Below are positions 11,411 to 22,670 of a stretch of 64,000 bases of DNA, piece by piece. The position numbers and the translations under genes were made by a program. Position 1 is the first letter of the stretch; each line of letters begins with the position of its first letter. This DNA comes from Adiantum capillus-veneris. Lineage: Eukaryota > Streptophyta > Polypodiopsida > Polypodiales > Pteridaceae. Below the pieces are notes generated by a model. It worked only from the letters and a program-made list of their open reading frames with translations. It made no database searches and was not told the origin of the DNA. Where the stretch lies: positions 126,208,891-126,272,890 of the forward strand of contig CM043947.1 in the NCBI GenBank assembly GCA_014529385.2, in the 5' to 3' direction.

Positions 11411-11719
11411 TTAGGAATACCTTACAATATGTGCTAGTTCCCTACATAATTGCGCATCCTTAACATCCCAACGAGCTTGTTCTGCCGTAGGCAAAACAAC
11501 TCTAACAGCAGCAATTCTTGCAGCAAGACCTGCAACATCCTCAACATCGCCTACATCCTCAGAACCATGACGTACATCAATGCCCTGCACAATATTCCAG
11601 ACGCCCTTTGACACAATAACATGTTGCATCATATAAGCCCACATAGGGTAGTTGTCCCCATCCAACCTGTCCTCAACAACAAACATCTTGAACACATCTA
11701 TGTTGTTGTTTTCAGCCAT
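11411..11719 (-). pseudogene. copia gag, N-terminal half (inverted)
   Basis: From the ATG at 11719 the minus strand encodes MAENNNIDVFKMFVVEDRLD then NYPMWAYMMQHVIVSKGVWN and ends in KDAQL...; this is the start of a Ty1/copia gag. It breaks off at 11411. The following part of gag (LFALSIKHTIIPQI...AWDTL) is found on the opposite strand at 12460-12772. A primer-binding site (12068-12079) and an LTR (12082-12308) lie upstream on the same strand, as in an element's 5' end. Confidence 0.75.
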
Positions 11720-12067
11720 GGTAAATGTTGCACCTGATATGAAAATTGGCCGAAAATAGGAGAAACGGAGCGAGAACAACACGTGCTATATAGCACAAAC
11801 CATAGAAGACTATAAGGCACCTGTTATGCAGAAAATAGCATTGACAGAAATTCTGCACAACATGACGAAATAGCCTGTGCAGTACTGCCTGTAGTGGAAA
11901 CGGAGGCCGAAATGAGCCCAAATCAAAAATCTGAGCAGACCATGCTCTACAAGCGCTCCCGAAATATTTGTCGACCTGTGAACGCTCGCCAAAGCTCACT
12001 GAAATCGGAGAAAGTGAGCAGGCATGTATTGGAGCAGCTTGCGACTAAGCCCGGGAGGACGCAATCT

Positions 12068-12079
12068 ACTCTGATACCA
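12068..12079 (-). other. copia primer-binding site
   Basis: The minus strand reads TGGTATCAGAGT, an iMet-tRNA site with a final C to T change, two bases after the LTR end TTCCAACA. It orients this LTR as a 5' LTR on the minus strand. Confidence 0.75.
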
Positions 12080-12081
12080 AT

Positions 12082-12308
12082 TGTTGGAATTAGGGTTGCA
12101 GAGAAACACACACAGCTTGGAGAAGATGAAGGAAGCTCAAGGCACACAATAGAGAGTGTATTACTTAGTGTGCAATGGAAAGATGGATAGCCCTAGAGTG
12201 ATGGGCGTATATACAATGCACGAGGGAAAAAACCTCCTAAAGAGGGAAAAAATGCCCCGGCGGTCCTAGTGTGTTCACACACATCACTACCACATGTATA
12301 TGGTAACA
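12082..12308 (-). repeat. copia LTR (227 bp)
   Basis: Plus-strand ends are TGTTGGAATT...GGTAACA, giving TGTT/AACA terminal inverted ends. It is strongly similar to 12773-13000. Both contain the CACACACAGCTTGGAGAAGA and CACATCACTACCACATGTAT segments. It carries the primer-binding site on its 5'-LTR side. Confidence 0.85.
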
Positions 12309-12459
12309 TCATTAACCATAGTATTCTTTCTATATACATAAGAATAAAGGACACACACTAGTAATGCTTGACTGTGTGTTTCCCCCCAAAAAACTACCTC
12401 TTCTTCTCCTCCTTCCTCCACACACATGCACGGGGATCCATCCCCACATGTGCAGCTAA

Positions 12460-12772
12460 TGAATTGTTTGCATTATCTATAAAGCATACTATTATTCCAC
12501 AAATTTTGTTGGCAAAATCAATAGAACAGGCTTGGGATACTCTGGCAGATCTTCATGCAAGTTGTAGTAAGGAAAAATTTGCATTGCTTTGTAAAGAGCT
12601 AGAGTCTAAGATTGTGCAAGAGGAAGATAACATGGACATTTTCTTGTTGGTATCAAGGATATCAATGAGCAACTCGTTTTTGCAAGTGAAGTCATTTCTG
12701 ATAGTTCACTTGTAAAAACTATTCTATGTGCATTGCTACACTTTTACCAAACTTTTGCAAGTACTTGAAGAC
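12460..12772 (+). pseudogene. copia gag, C-terminal half (opposite strand)
   Basis: The plus strand encodes LFALSIKHTIIPQILLAKSI, EQAWDTLADLHASCSKEKFA and, after a frameshift near 12645, IKDINEQLVFASEVISDSS. These are the central helices of a copia gag. It starts where the minus-strand gag half stops and runs directly into the next LTR at 12773. Confidence 0.7.
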
Positions 12773-13000
12773 TATTGGAATTAGGGTTGCAGGAAAACAC
12801 ACACAGCTTGGAGAAGACGAAGGAAGCTCAAGGCACACAGCAGAGAGTTTATTACTTAGTGTGCAATGGAAAGATAAGATAGCCCTAGAGTGATGGGCAT
12901 ATATATGATGAATAGGAAAAAACCCTCCTAGTGAGGGAAAAAATGCCCCGGGGGTCCTAAGTGTGTTCACACACATCACTACCACATGTATATGGTAACA
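12773..13000 (-). repeat. copia 3' LTR (228 bp)
   Basis: Second copy of the LTR described at 12082-12308. On the minus strand it begins TGTTACCATATACATG right after a purine-rich AGAGGAGATT, a plausible polypurine tract below the pol remnant. Its far end is ...CCAATA where the other copy has ...CCAACA, a single change in the terminal CA. Confidence 0.8.
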
Positions 13001-13066
13001 AATCTCCTCTAGGAGTGATGCAGTGAATGAGAGCTGGCACATAGAGTATAGGGAAGTGCCATGCCT

Positions 13067-13830
13067 TCAGGACATGATCAATCCACAAGGGAAGTGAGCC
13101 CAAAGCTTTATGGAAAGCTTCAAACTTCTCACGGGACAATGCCTTGTGTGAAAAGTTCTGCAAGGTTGTCTTCTGTTGGCACATAAGCCAAGTTGATCTC
13201 TCCTTGTTGAGAGCCACTCGCTGACATAGTGGTAATACACCTCAATGTGCTTTGTGTGAGCATGAAAATTTGGGTTCCTAGCAACTGCCAATGCGCTTTG
13301 ATTGTCAGTGTAGATAGTGTTGGCAATGTCTTGTCCAACACTCAAATCAAACATAAGGCGTCTGAGCCATACACACTCAACTGTAGCTGTGAAGACTGCC
13401 ATGTACTCAGTCTCACAACTGGAAGTGGTCATAGTAGCTGTGAGGACTGCCATGTACTCATTCTCACAACTGGAAGTGTAGATAGTGTTGGCAATGTCTT
13501 GTCCAACACTCAAATCAAACATAAGGCGTCTGAGCCATACACACTCAACTGTAGCTATGAAGACTGCCATGTACTCAGTCTCACAACAGGAAGTGGTCAT
13601 AGTAGGTTGCTTCTTCCTCAGCCATGATATGCATGAACTGCCGAGCTTGAAACAAAAACCACTCGGGGACACTCACCTGTCAAAACAACCATCCCAATCT
13701 AAGCTTGAAAAAGCATGTAAATCTAGCAGCAATGATCCTCCCTTGGGATAAAACAAGCCAAGATGTAAAGTGCCACTCAAATAGTGAAAAATCATCTTGA
13801 TAGCCTACTAATGCTTAGACCTTGGGCTAT
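13067..13830 (-). pseudogene. copia RNase H with internal in-frame duplication
   Basis: HYLSGTLHLGLFY and SPSGFCFKLGSSCISWLRKK lead into ETEYMAVF...ECVWLRRLMFDLSVGQ. The block from 13311 is repeated from 13479: a 168-bp (56-codon) tandem duplication. A shorter extra copy of the CxxEYMAV segment is offset by 51 bp. DNQSALAVARNPNFHAHTKH closes the domain. Both period lengths are multiples of three, so the frame stays open through the duplication. Confidence 0.9.
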
Positions 13831-14063
13831 GCATAAATCTGATGACCTATGAGCCTACAAACTGAGGCCTCATGTTGCATACATAAATAAGGCAGCAGCA
13901 GCAGTTTGGTAAAGAGTGACATCGGCAAGGATCACCAGCATCATGAAGACTCAATTTCAAACATGTTTCCATGGGAGAGGCAATAGGTTTGCAATCATAA
14001 AGTCCAAACTTACAGAGATGTCTCTATGTAACTTGTATGACACAAGGCAATACCACCATCACA

Positions 14064-14680
14064 CTACTTAAACTGCATGCCCACGTAATGATGAACCAGC
14101 CTCAAATCTTTCATCTTGAAAGTAGCATTCAAATCACCTTTAAATTCAGTAATATGTCTCTCATTTGGTCCAGTGATCAACAAATCATCCACATAGAGAA
14201 CCACAATGAGAAGTACATCGCTCTCACGCTTTACATACAATGTGCTTTTTGTTGGATTGTACGAAAGCCTCATTTGACCAAATGAGTGTCAGCCTTCTCA
14301 TACCAACAAGCACGAGGAGATTGCTTCAACCCATACAACGATTTCTTACATCCGCACACTTTTTCTTCCTGCCTTTTAATGACAAAACCGCGAGGATGCG
14401 CTACATAAACTTCTTCAAATATGTCACCATTCAATAAAGCACTAACAATGTCTGACTGATGTACATCCCAACCAAAATGAGCTGCTAATGCACATAGAAA
14501 TGCACAATAGTCATATGACAAGTGGGAGCAGAAGTCTCTTCATAATCTATGCCTTTTTGTTGTGCATAATCCTTTGCAACAAGTCGAGCCTTATAGCGAT
14601 CAATCTCACCATCCAGCTTGCGTTTCAACTTGTAAACCCACTTTGTACCAATGGCCTTTTTGCCATGAGGCAAATCACAT
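14064..14680 (-). pseudogene. copia reverse transcriptase
   Basis: AIGTKWVYKLKRKLDGEIDR and YKARLVAKDYAQQKGIDYEE open the RT. VHQSDIVSALLNGDIFEEVY and GLKQSPRACWYEK follow, then VVLYVDDLLITG carries the catalytic Y-V-D-D box. At least two frame breaks. Confidence 0.92.
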
Positions 14681-15181
14681 AAAGTCCATGTGTCATTTTC
14701 TGTAAATGCATCATATTTTGATTACATGGCAGCCATCCAATTTTTGGATTTTGTGCTTCATCAAAAGAAAAAGGTTAACATCACATAAGCTAGACACAGT
14801 CAAAGCATAACAATCTAATGCATAAGATGCATGGCGAGAACCTAAGCGAGTACGACTGGGCAAAGGTGCATCCAATTTACTATCATACAAATGCACCAAC
14901 CATTTTGGCATACCTCTAGCCTGTCATTCTCAGCCCTTTCCTCATCAAGTACATCATGTACATTACATTAGTAATAGGCCGATCTGTAAAATTTTCAAAA
15001 CCCCCATAGGCTATACATTTGCCTCATTGGAATTTACATTTGAACTTCCACCACTGAAAAGAGGCAACGAAGTGTCACAAATGTTTTGTGAGCTTACATT
15101 ACTGTCTCTAGTACATGGCAACAAAGCTTGAACAAAATCTTCCACAAACACAACATCCCGTGAGACCAAGATACACTTTAT

Positions 15182-15976
15182 TTACAGATGATACAACCTA
15201 TAACCTTTTCTTTCAGCATTATAACCAACAAAAATGCACTTAACAACCTTATCATCCAATTTTCTGCGTTGCGTTTCTGGCACCAAAGCATAAGCCAAAC
15301 AACCAAAAACGCGCATGTGCTCAATAGAAGGCTTTCTATCATGCCATGCTTCATATGGAGTCATAGACTACAAAGCTTTCATAGGACACCTGTTAAGTAC
15401 ATAACTGGCACAGATGATGACCATACATCGTGCCATTTCCATAAGTGACCTGTTTTTCCTCTCAGCAACACCATTTTGCTGAGGCATATAAGGCACTGTG
15501 CATTGGTGTTTTATCCCACGACTAGCCAAAAAATGCATTAAATTCATGAGACATATACTCCTCCCCCTCGATCTGAAACAGAGTGTGCCCATAGTACATT
15601 TTGAGACATTTTTGGCCATAGCTAGAAATTGTTTGAAGCACATAAACACTTTGGACTTTGCTTTAAGTGGATACATCCATGCATGCCTGAAGTAATCATC
15701 AACGAAAGTCACGAAGTAAAGGTAATTTCCCAAGGATGGAGTTTGCATGGACCCACGTACAAACATCACTATGCACAAACTCCAACCTACATGTGTCCCT
15801 AACTGAACCATCCTTTGGAAAGTTTAAATGTTGCATCTTACCAAAAATACAACCTTCACAAACATGTTTGATAGTTGCTTCAAGAGATGGCAAAGAAGCA
15901 ACCATATTTGATTTCTGCAAATGTAGCAAACTAGCAAAGTTAAAATGCCCAAAATGTGCATGCCAAAGTTTTCCAT
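15182..15976 (-). pseudogene. copia pre-integrase zinc finger and integrase
   Basis: WHAHFGHFNF followed by CEGCIFGK gives the H-H-C-C zinc-binding module. The integrase core has FVDDYFRHAWMYPLK, and YMPQQNGVAERKNRSLMEMA for the third catalytic acid. MTPYEAWHDRKPSIEHMRVF and GCLAYALVPE mark the end of the integrase domain. There are several frameshifts. Confidence 0.9.
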
Positions 15977-16558
15977 CTAAAATAGCCTTGAATTTACACC
16001 AACATTTGCAAAATTCTGCCTACACTTGTCGCACAAAGTGAGCTTATACAGCCCACGACATAAAATGCTAGTTGCAACAATTTCATCACCAAAACTGAGA
16101 TCATGTATTGTACATCTGTCATCCACAAATTTGACTACAATACCAAGTCTAGCAAGTGCAGATACAAACAAAAGATTCTTCTTGATCCCACGTACATACA
16201 ATGCATCAACAAGTGTGAAAGAACTGCTATTTGTAGCAGTAAGCATAATCTTTCCAACTCCCTGAACCGGATAAGAGGCTTTGTTGGCACAAGTGACTAA
16301 ATTTCCATGAGGGACAGATTCAAGAGAGGTAAATAAATCACGATGTGAGGTAATGTGCTTTGTAGCACCATTGTCAAAATACCATACATGTGAATCTACA
16401 GCAACTAACATACATGCATCATGGACAACATGATCATAAATACGCTCTGCACTAAAATCCCACTCTGCATCTACATCAAAATTACAATCTCCTTTCACAG
16501 AAGACTCCACAATAGCTGCACTTGTATCATCCGTGGATCCCCAAGAGTAGACTGGCAA
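15977..16558 (-). pseudogene. copia protease and downstream linker
   Basis: WYFDNGATKHITSHRDLF is the aspartic protease active site (D-N-G-A instead of D-S-G-A), followed by the usual copia segment VQGVGKIML...DALYVRGIKKNLLFVSALAR. Upstream, coding similarity (KHKIAAKKVKHVVVPLSKEN) continues after a frameshift to about 16680. Confidence 0.9.
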
Positions 16559-16680
16559 GAAGCCTTCTCCATAATCTCATCATTTTCCTTTGATAGAGGA
16601 ACTACTACATGCTTGACCTTCTTTGCTGCTATTTTGTGTTTTGTATTAACATGTACCTCTTGTAGATCCACTTGTTAAGC

Positions 16681-17761
16681 TGCATAAGAACTTCATACAT
16701 GTCCACCAAATTTACCTTCACATAGTAAATACCAGCATAAGCATTGAGTTGAACAACAATTTCAAGCTCTTTCATTATATCCACAAATAACAATCTTCTA
16801 AAACTCTTGAGAAAATTTTATCTGGACTTCCCATCCTTGAAAATGTCTTTAACATTGCACATATATTGTTTCTTCCATTTACATAACTCATTAAATTTTT
16901 TGTAAGATATTGAACCTTCAAAAGTCAACACCAAAAATCCTAAAGGAAAAGTCCCTTTACCACCATGAACAATCAGTGAGAGATTTTCCTTTTGAGTACG
17001 ATCATAGACCCGTATAAACATGGCACTCGAAAAAAAATCTCGTATTTTTTAACCCTTTGTAATGGATAATCCGAAAGGCTATTCCTATCCCTTGCATGTC
17101 TACACATACAATTAGAAATTAATCAGCTCTCTTACCACCTTTGCTTTGAATTCTAGGATAAGCACATTCATCATCCAAAAACTTTGTCTCCATCCACACC
17201 ACGATAATAATTATTTTCAAAAAAATAAAAGGATAGGTAGTGTGTTCCTACACATAGAAATTACGTTCATCACTCACATTCCCAGTTGTAACTTTAACAT
17301 TCAAACATGCTCCCTGGTAGTGCATTAGCAAATTGCATACACCATCCATGATCTGTATCAATTGTCAATTTGTCTTTCAAGTACAAACTCTTTGACATAG
17401 AGTTGATCTTTGAACCATGATTTACTAAATCAACAAAGGGCTCATCAAAATCCCCACTTTGACTAGAGTTTGAGTAGTAACCTTAGCCCAATGCTTCGTC
17501 AAAAAATTATTATTTTGAATGGTACCTATATTTTCTTCTTCATGGAGTTGTATATCTTTTACCTATTGAGGCAACTGGTTATTGTCCACAATACTCCCCA
17601 ATTCCTCATCCCCATAATCCTTTCATCAATATTGTCCAAAATGGGGCCAAAGTGGCTTCAATTTGTTGTTGATTGCTTCATACTATGAATAAATCCATAT
17701 AAAAGAGAAATGCTCACTCTTGCTCTGGGGGAGATTGCACACTCTTCACCATGCTCTCACA

Positions 17762-17809
<48 letters not shown>

Positions 17810-18589
17810 CCCCCCCCCCCCCCCCCCCTTCCTATTGGTATCATGCCGATATTTTTTACAGGATCATCATAGCTTTGCTAGTGCAGTGGTATTAGAGTAG
17901 GGAGTAATGTTCTCAACACTGAGTAGATCAAGACAACAAAAAACATCACCATGTAGAACTAAGTCTTCTCTTTTGTGAACATTGATATATGTTTATTTAT
18001 ATCTCTCTTTCTTCCTTGAGATATATGATTTAATGCTTCTATTGTCCTTGTGAAAGCGTGTATTCCAAACTAGAGTGTATGTGCATGCCACAAATAGTAG
18101 GACTAGAAGTCTCACATTGAAGAAGAAGAAGAAGAGTAAAGGGATGCGTAATTTTGAAAAGAGTGGGAAATAACCCCAACAAAACATCAACATAAATGTT
18201 AACAAAACAAAGATAAAAATTCATGGCATTCTTTTAAATATTTATCCACTTAGATTATGATGCCAATGTTGCTCTATATCTAGCAGCGGGAGTGCGCTTT
18301 TTCTCTACAGTCGTACGACAACAACGTTCAATATAGTAGCTATATTAAAACAAGTCCCTCTTATTCTAGTTGCTACATGCCATCCGAAGCATGCATGGAC
18401 AACAACATATGGGACAATAATTTCAATATGTATACTCCTACCTCTTGCACAAAAAATTAAACATGAACCTACATGTCCATGTGCAAACCACAATAACAAT
18501 TTGCCACAACACAATTTTGCAATCATATCCACAAATCTCATACTAAAATCCAAACACGCTTAATAAATCCAACCACCTACAAAACAAAA
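16681..18589. other. Unassigned; long CT/C tract
   Basis: A (CT)n tract at 17765-17807 is followed by about 21 C at 17808-17828. A minus-strand frame at 16818-17021 (FPLGFLVLTFEGSISYKK) is not recognised. Otherwise the stretch is AT-rich with short frames. Confidence 0.45.
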
Positions 18590-18592
18590 GAC

Positions 18593-18646
18593 GCATATGG
18601 TGCTACAATTGTCATTGATATGGCCATAATGAAGCAACTTGCCCCA
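18593..18646 (+). pseudogene. Isolated CCHC zinc-knuckle scrap
   Basis: The plus strand reads WCYNCH*YGHNEATCP, a C-X2-C-X4-H-X4-C knuckle with one internal stop. It looks like a gag or LINE ORF1 remnant. The neighbouring frame to 18850 is unrecognised. Confidence 0.45.
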
Positions 18647-19129
18647 ATCATGCCAACCTAGACCCAAAAAACCCATGGCTTACATACACAACATTCAAGA
18701 AGAGCCAAAACCCATGGATGACTCCGTAGGTGATTGGAAACATGAGCAACCGCACCAAAATTTGGGCAACAACTTTCAATTCATACTTTGCTTTGCCAAA
18801 AATGCAGAATTCAGAATCCTAGTATGTAGGTCTTGCATGATGACAATAATCTCAATTTAAAAGCCTGACCATCTGTATAAAAAGTAAAATGTTAGAAAGC
18901 TCAATTCAAAAGCCACAACATCTGTAAATGAAGTAAAATGTGCTTTTCAAGGAGCTAGATACATCGAAACACTTGAAATTTTCATTGGCACTTACATAGA
19001 AAAACGTGACTTCTCAATCGCACTTTTACAATTCACATGCAACATTTTTGGGTGTGCCATTCAGACACCAACATAATCCACACATTGATTACAACATGCA
19101 CACAATGATCTTCACTTTTATAGATAAAA

Positions 19130-19770
19130 ATGTTTCTTTTTTTGGTACAAGAGGAGAGGACATCGCAAATCTTACGTGGAGAAGGTCTCAAAAGCTCAAG
19201 AAATTCAAAGAGGAAGGAAAGAGTATCTCTTTTCTTACCTATGATGGCACCTTTGGTACTATTAAAATATTGGCCTTCATCCAACAATTTGATGCGGCCT
19301 TTGGAGAAGAGGGCTTCACAAAGTCCTCCAAGCTACGTCATGTAGCTATGCACTTCCAAAAATCTACTCGTCAATGGTGGGCTAGCCTTCGTGGCAACAA
19401 CGAAGCCCCAAAGACATGGAAAACTCTACAAGGTCCCATTGTGAAGCAATTTCTAGCAAGCAATGCAAAGGACAAAGTGCTTACTGAATGGCAGGGTTTG
19501 AAGCTTCCCTCCAATGAGTCTATCCACAAATATGTGGACAAGTTTTGGGATTTACATCTCAAGGCTACCGTCTTTCAAAAGATAGGCTTCTCCCTGAGAA
19601 AAAGCAACAATTCTATGCGGGATTACCAGAAGAAATGGCTAAGTATGTCAACTCCCAACGGCCTGGTTCTATCACCGAAGTAGTCCACACGCTATGGTTG
19701 CATCACGCATCAATTTCCAACAAGGGGCTAAAAGGAATGCCAAGCCCATGGAAACGCAAAGAGTGAAATG
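19130..19770 (+). pseudogene. gypsy gag
   Basis: The frame has KLKKFKEEGKSISFLTYDGT, AAFGEEGFTKSSKLRHVAMH and FQKSTRQWWASLRGN, typical of Ty3/gypsy gag (retrotrans_gag-like). A frameshift near 19570 moves the rest (AKYVNSQRPGSITEVVHTL) to another frame. The upstream ATG at 19006 opens the frame but may not be the original start. Confidence 0.8.
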
Positions 19771-19899
19771 ATGCAAAGGGGAAAAACAATGCCCAAAACT
19801 CTTTCCAAGGCAATTCCAAAAACAACAACAATCGGTCCAAGGAGGAGGGAGTTTACAAAGGTAAAAATAAACTCTCTCCTGAAGAGCTAGAAGCTTTTT

Positions 19900-20637
19900 G
19901 TAAGGACCACAAATGCTTCAAGTGTGGGGAGCCCTTAAGGACATGGCTGTTGTTCTTGCCCCAAAAGAAATGCCCGCAATGAGACTCTTAGAGCTTCCAC
20001 GATAGAAGCTCCAAAAGAGGATGCTCATTGCAAAGGATCACCTCTCTCTTATGCTTGGGGAAAGGTAAGGGAGCATGATGCCTTCATCCCGTTTGACCCT
20101 GGCTCTACTCACAATTTCATATCCATGGAGTTGGCCACCAAGTTAGGCATTCAAGCTCATGAGATGGGAGATGTAATTGTAGCCAATGGAGCCTAAAAGT
20201 GGCAAGAAGCCACAATTACTCCTTTGATTGGGAAATTGAGGCTTCATGTCCAAGGCTATGTTGACAAAGAAGATTTATTCATCTCTCCTCTCAAGCATGA
20301 AGATGTCATCCTAGTGGCACCATGGTTTGATCGTATAGCTGTTAATGTAAAGTTCCCTAAAAGAAGGTTGTATTTCAAGTATACGGAAAATAACATGTAC
20401 ATAGATGCTAACGAGCTTGGTCGTACCATACCACTTGTAAATTCACCTGATTTCGATAAGTCAATGAAAAGCTCAATTTTTGCGTACATGATTTTTGTCA
20501 AAGAGTCTCAAAATGACGCTAATGTTTTATCAAATGAAGATGGTAGGAATCAAGAAGAGTTAGAATTGTCTAATTTTCTAAATGGATTCCAAGATGTTTT
20601 TATCGATGATGTCCCTATGGAATTACCTCCAAAATGA
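19900..20637 (+). pseudogene. gypsy zinc knuckle, protease and spacer
   Basis: A damaged knuckle (CFKCGEP, second half frameshifted) near 19915 is followed by HDAFIPFDPGSTHNFISMEL (about 20075-20130), the protease active site. The spacer frame 20224-20637 (GKLRLHVQGYVDKEDLFISP) matches the minus-strand gypsy copy around 2160-2350, confirming one family. Confidence 0.8.
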
Positions 20638-20639
20638 GG

Positions 20640-21089
20640 GGATGATGATCATCAAATGGAGCTCCTACTAGGAAGCTCACCGCCTAACAAGCCTCCTTAT
20701 CAAGTTTCCCAATCTCAACAAGAGGATATCATGAGGCAAGTCCAAGAATCGATCGACAAAGGGATGGTGAGGCCTAGCTCCTCTCCCTTTTGTTCTCGAG
20801 TCCTTTTAGTGCAAAAGAAACATGGTACATAACGCATGTGTGTGGACTATCGAGCGCTAAATCATATCACTATCAAAAACAAATTTCCCGTACCGCGGGT
20901 AGAACATCTGTTTCATAAGTTACAAGGTTCGACCTACTTCAATAGGATTGACCTTAAAAGTGGCTATCATCAAATAAGGATAGTGAATGAAGATATCCTA
21001 AAGATCGCGTTCCGTACAACGTTTGGTCTTTATGAATATCTATCATGCCTTTTGGCTAGACTAGTGCACCGGCCACATTCAACCGTTTG
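20640..21089 (+). pseudogene. gypsy RT, N-terminal part
   Basis: QVQESIDKGMVRPSSSPFCS, then after a stop at about 20830 MCVDYRALNHITIKNKFPVP, LKSGYHQIRI and [11 protein letters not shown]. The frame slips at the MPFGLT position and ends at the deletion junction, so the catalytic DD box is missing. Confidence 0.9.
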
Positions 21090-21094
21090 ATGGG

Positions 21095-21960
21095 GAGAGT
21101 ATATCCATGGATTTTATCTTTGGATTACCCAAGTCTATCCATGGGAATACGGGGATATGGACAATAGTCGACAGGTTTAGCAAGCAAGCACACTTTATTC
21201 CTATCAAAAAGACTATTAAGGCACACCAAATGTCAACCTCTTCATATCTTAGATTTTCAAACACCATGGATTGCCAACATCCATCGTGTCAGATAGAGAT
21301 CCTAGAATGACCAATAATTTTTGGAAACGTCTCTTTGAAAATCTAGGTACAAGATTGAATTTCTCTTCGGCCTATCACCCACAAACGGATGGCCAAAGTG
21401 AAATAGCCAATCTTACGATACTCGATCTACTAAAGACTTATGTTACAGAAGTAGATCAATGCTCACAATGAGAAAAGTACTTACCCCTTGTGAGTATGCG
21501 TACAATAATAATGTCCATATACTACTACGGGAAAGACACCTTTTGAGATCACAGAGGGAAGACCTAAAAGTCCCTTACTACTTAAATTACATGGGAAGAT
21601 CTTCGATGCCGCGATGAGTGACCTACAAGAATCTTTCCAAAAGATTAAGGAGGCTATATCCATCTCTCAGTAAAGGCAAAAAGTTGTTGCTAATAAGCAC
21701 AGAAGGGCCTTAACGTTCAAAGAAAACGATTGGGTCTTACTTAAGTTTCCCAAGGCTCGATTGAGGCAAACGACGGGCAAAAATCCTACGGGCCATCAAA
21801 AGTATTATGCTAAACTATCAAAAAGAGACTGTGGTCCTTTTAAAATCTTGAAGCCAATCAATGACATGGCTTATCAACTCAAGTTGCCCAACCATTAGCT
21901 CATATATAATGCTTTTCATGTGAGCCTACTTAAGCCCTACAAAGGAGAGCCACCAAGAGA
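21095..21960 (+). pseudogene. gypsy integrase, core and GPF module
   Basis: [11 protein letters not shown] (first catalytic Asp), [20 protein letters not shown] (second Asp) and SSAYHPQTDGQSE (Glu) form the DDE core. After frame breaks, CGPFKILKPINDMAYQLKLP matches the GPY/F module at the integrase C-terminus. Confidence 0.88.
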
Positions 21961-22028
21961 ACCAATTATTGGAGAACCCTTAGAAATCAAAGACCAAGAA
22001 GAGGTGCTACAAACCCGAAGCTATCCTT

Positions 22029-22140
22029 TGGCATGAGAACAAGGCACTACGACATGGTAAGATTATCGGATGGTATCTTATTAAGTTCAAAAATTATCCT
22101 TTTAAAGATGCTAGATGGATGCAAGGAATACAGCTTAAGG
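22029..22140 (+). pseudogene. Chromodomain-like tail of gypsy integrase
   Basis: WHENKALRHGKIIGWYLIKF followed by KNYPFKDARWMQ fits the chromodomain pattern Y-L-(V/I)-K-(W/F)-K-x-Y-x...W and stands right behind the GPF module, as in chromoviruses. Such tails target integration to chromatin marks; function here is lost. Confidence 0.7.
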
Positions 22141-22521
22141 ATAGGATCTTGCACCACATTGTGAGACTTATGCCTGACATTTTCGTTGTTCTTAAATAGG
22201 GACTTTTATCCTAGAGATGCCTTGTCTCTTATGATGGGCCCACTTAAGCAACAAGGTAAAAAGATCACATTGGCATTAGGCATTATAAAATAAAATAAGT
22301 AAAATTAAAAGAAGTAAAATAAAAACAAAAAAATAAAGAGATCCCATTACAAAGTAAAAAGTAGATTTAATAAGCATAGATAATAATATAATAATTTCTT
22401 TTTAGAGGTCCCTAACTAAAAATAGTCTTTCACAACTAAGATATTGGGATATCTTGCATCATGGGATCAAGCTTTTATAAATGCCCTTCCTAATGTCTTT
22501 TTTAATGAGCCGATAATATTT

Positions 22522-22658
22522 TTTTGGTAGCACTTCAGGCATTCCCACCCTATCAAATACAAAGGTGTGCCTTCAGGCATCAATCAACCACAATCAAACC
22601 CATAACAGGGGTCATAGAGATCGAATGCTCAACCAACTGAGCTAGCTCCTATCGACAA
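22522..22658 (-). mobile_element. tRNA-derived SINE, ~137 bp
   Basis: The minus strand begins GGAGCTAGCTCAGTTGGTTG, containing a near-perfect pol III A box (TAGCTCAGTTGG), with a B-box-like GGGTTTGATTGTGG about 40 bp on. It ends in CCAAAAAAA. CCGATAATATTT (22510-22521) and CCGATGATATTT (22659-22670) flank it as a 12-bp target duplication with one mismatch. Confidence 0.7.
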
Positions 22659-22670
22659 CCGATGATATTT

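Larger units (their letters stand above)
12773..16680 (-). mobile_element. Ty1/copia retrotransposon remnant, minus strand
   Basis: On the minus strand the order is protease, pre-integrase zinc finger, integrase, RT, RNase H, 3' LTR, which is Ty1/copia order. Only one LTR is attached. The 5' LTR, primer-binding site and gag expected above 16.7 kb are not visible. Frameshifts and stops break pol into at least eight pieces. Confidence 0.9.
19006..22200 (+). mobile_element. Ty3/gypsy chromovirus-like remnant, plus strand
   Basis: Gag, knuckle, protease, RT, integrase and a terminal chromodomain-like segment follow in order on the plus strand. An internal deletion fuses the RT palm (to 21089) directly to integrase (from about 21095), removing the RT catalytic box, thumb, RNase H and integrase zinc finger. 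Stops and frameshifts are scattered. It is the same family as the minus-strand copy at 0.8-4.5 kb. Flanking LTRs could not be identified. Confidence 0.88.

Noticed and set aside
12082-13000. Two copia LTRs 0.46 kb apart as one tiny complete element
   Set aside because: The sequence between them is a plus-strand gag piece. One LTR has its primer site facing away and the other adjoins pol of the minus element, so they belong to a rearranged pair.
22600-22660. Possible tRNA gene on minus
   Set aside because: Good A box but no acceptor-stem pairing, an odd B box, an A-rich end and flanking duplications fit a SINE better.
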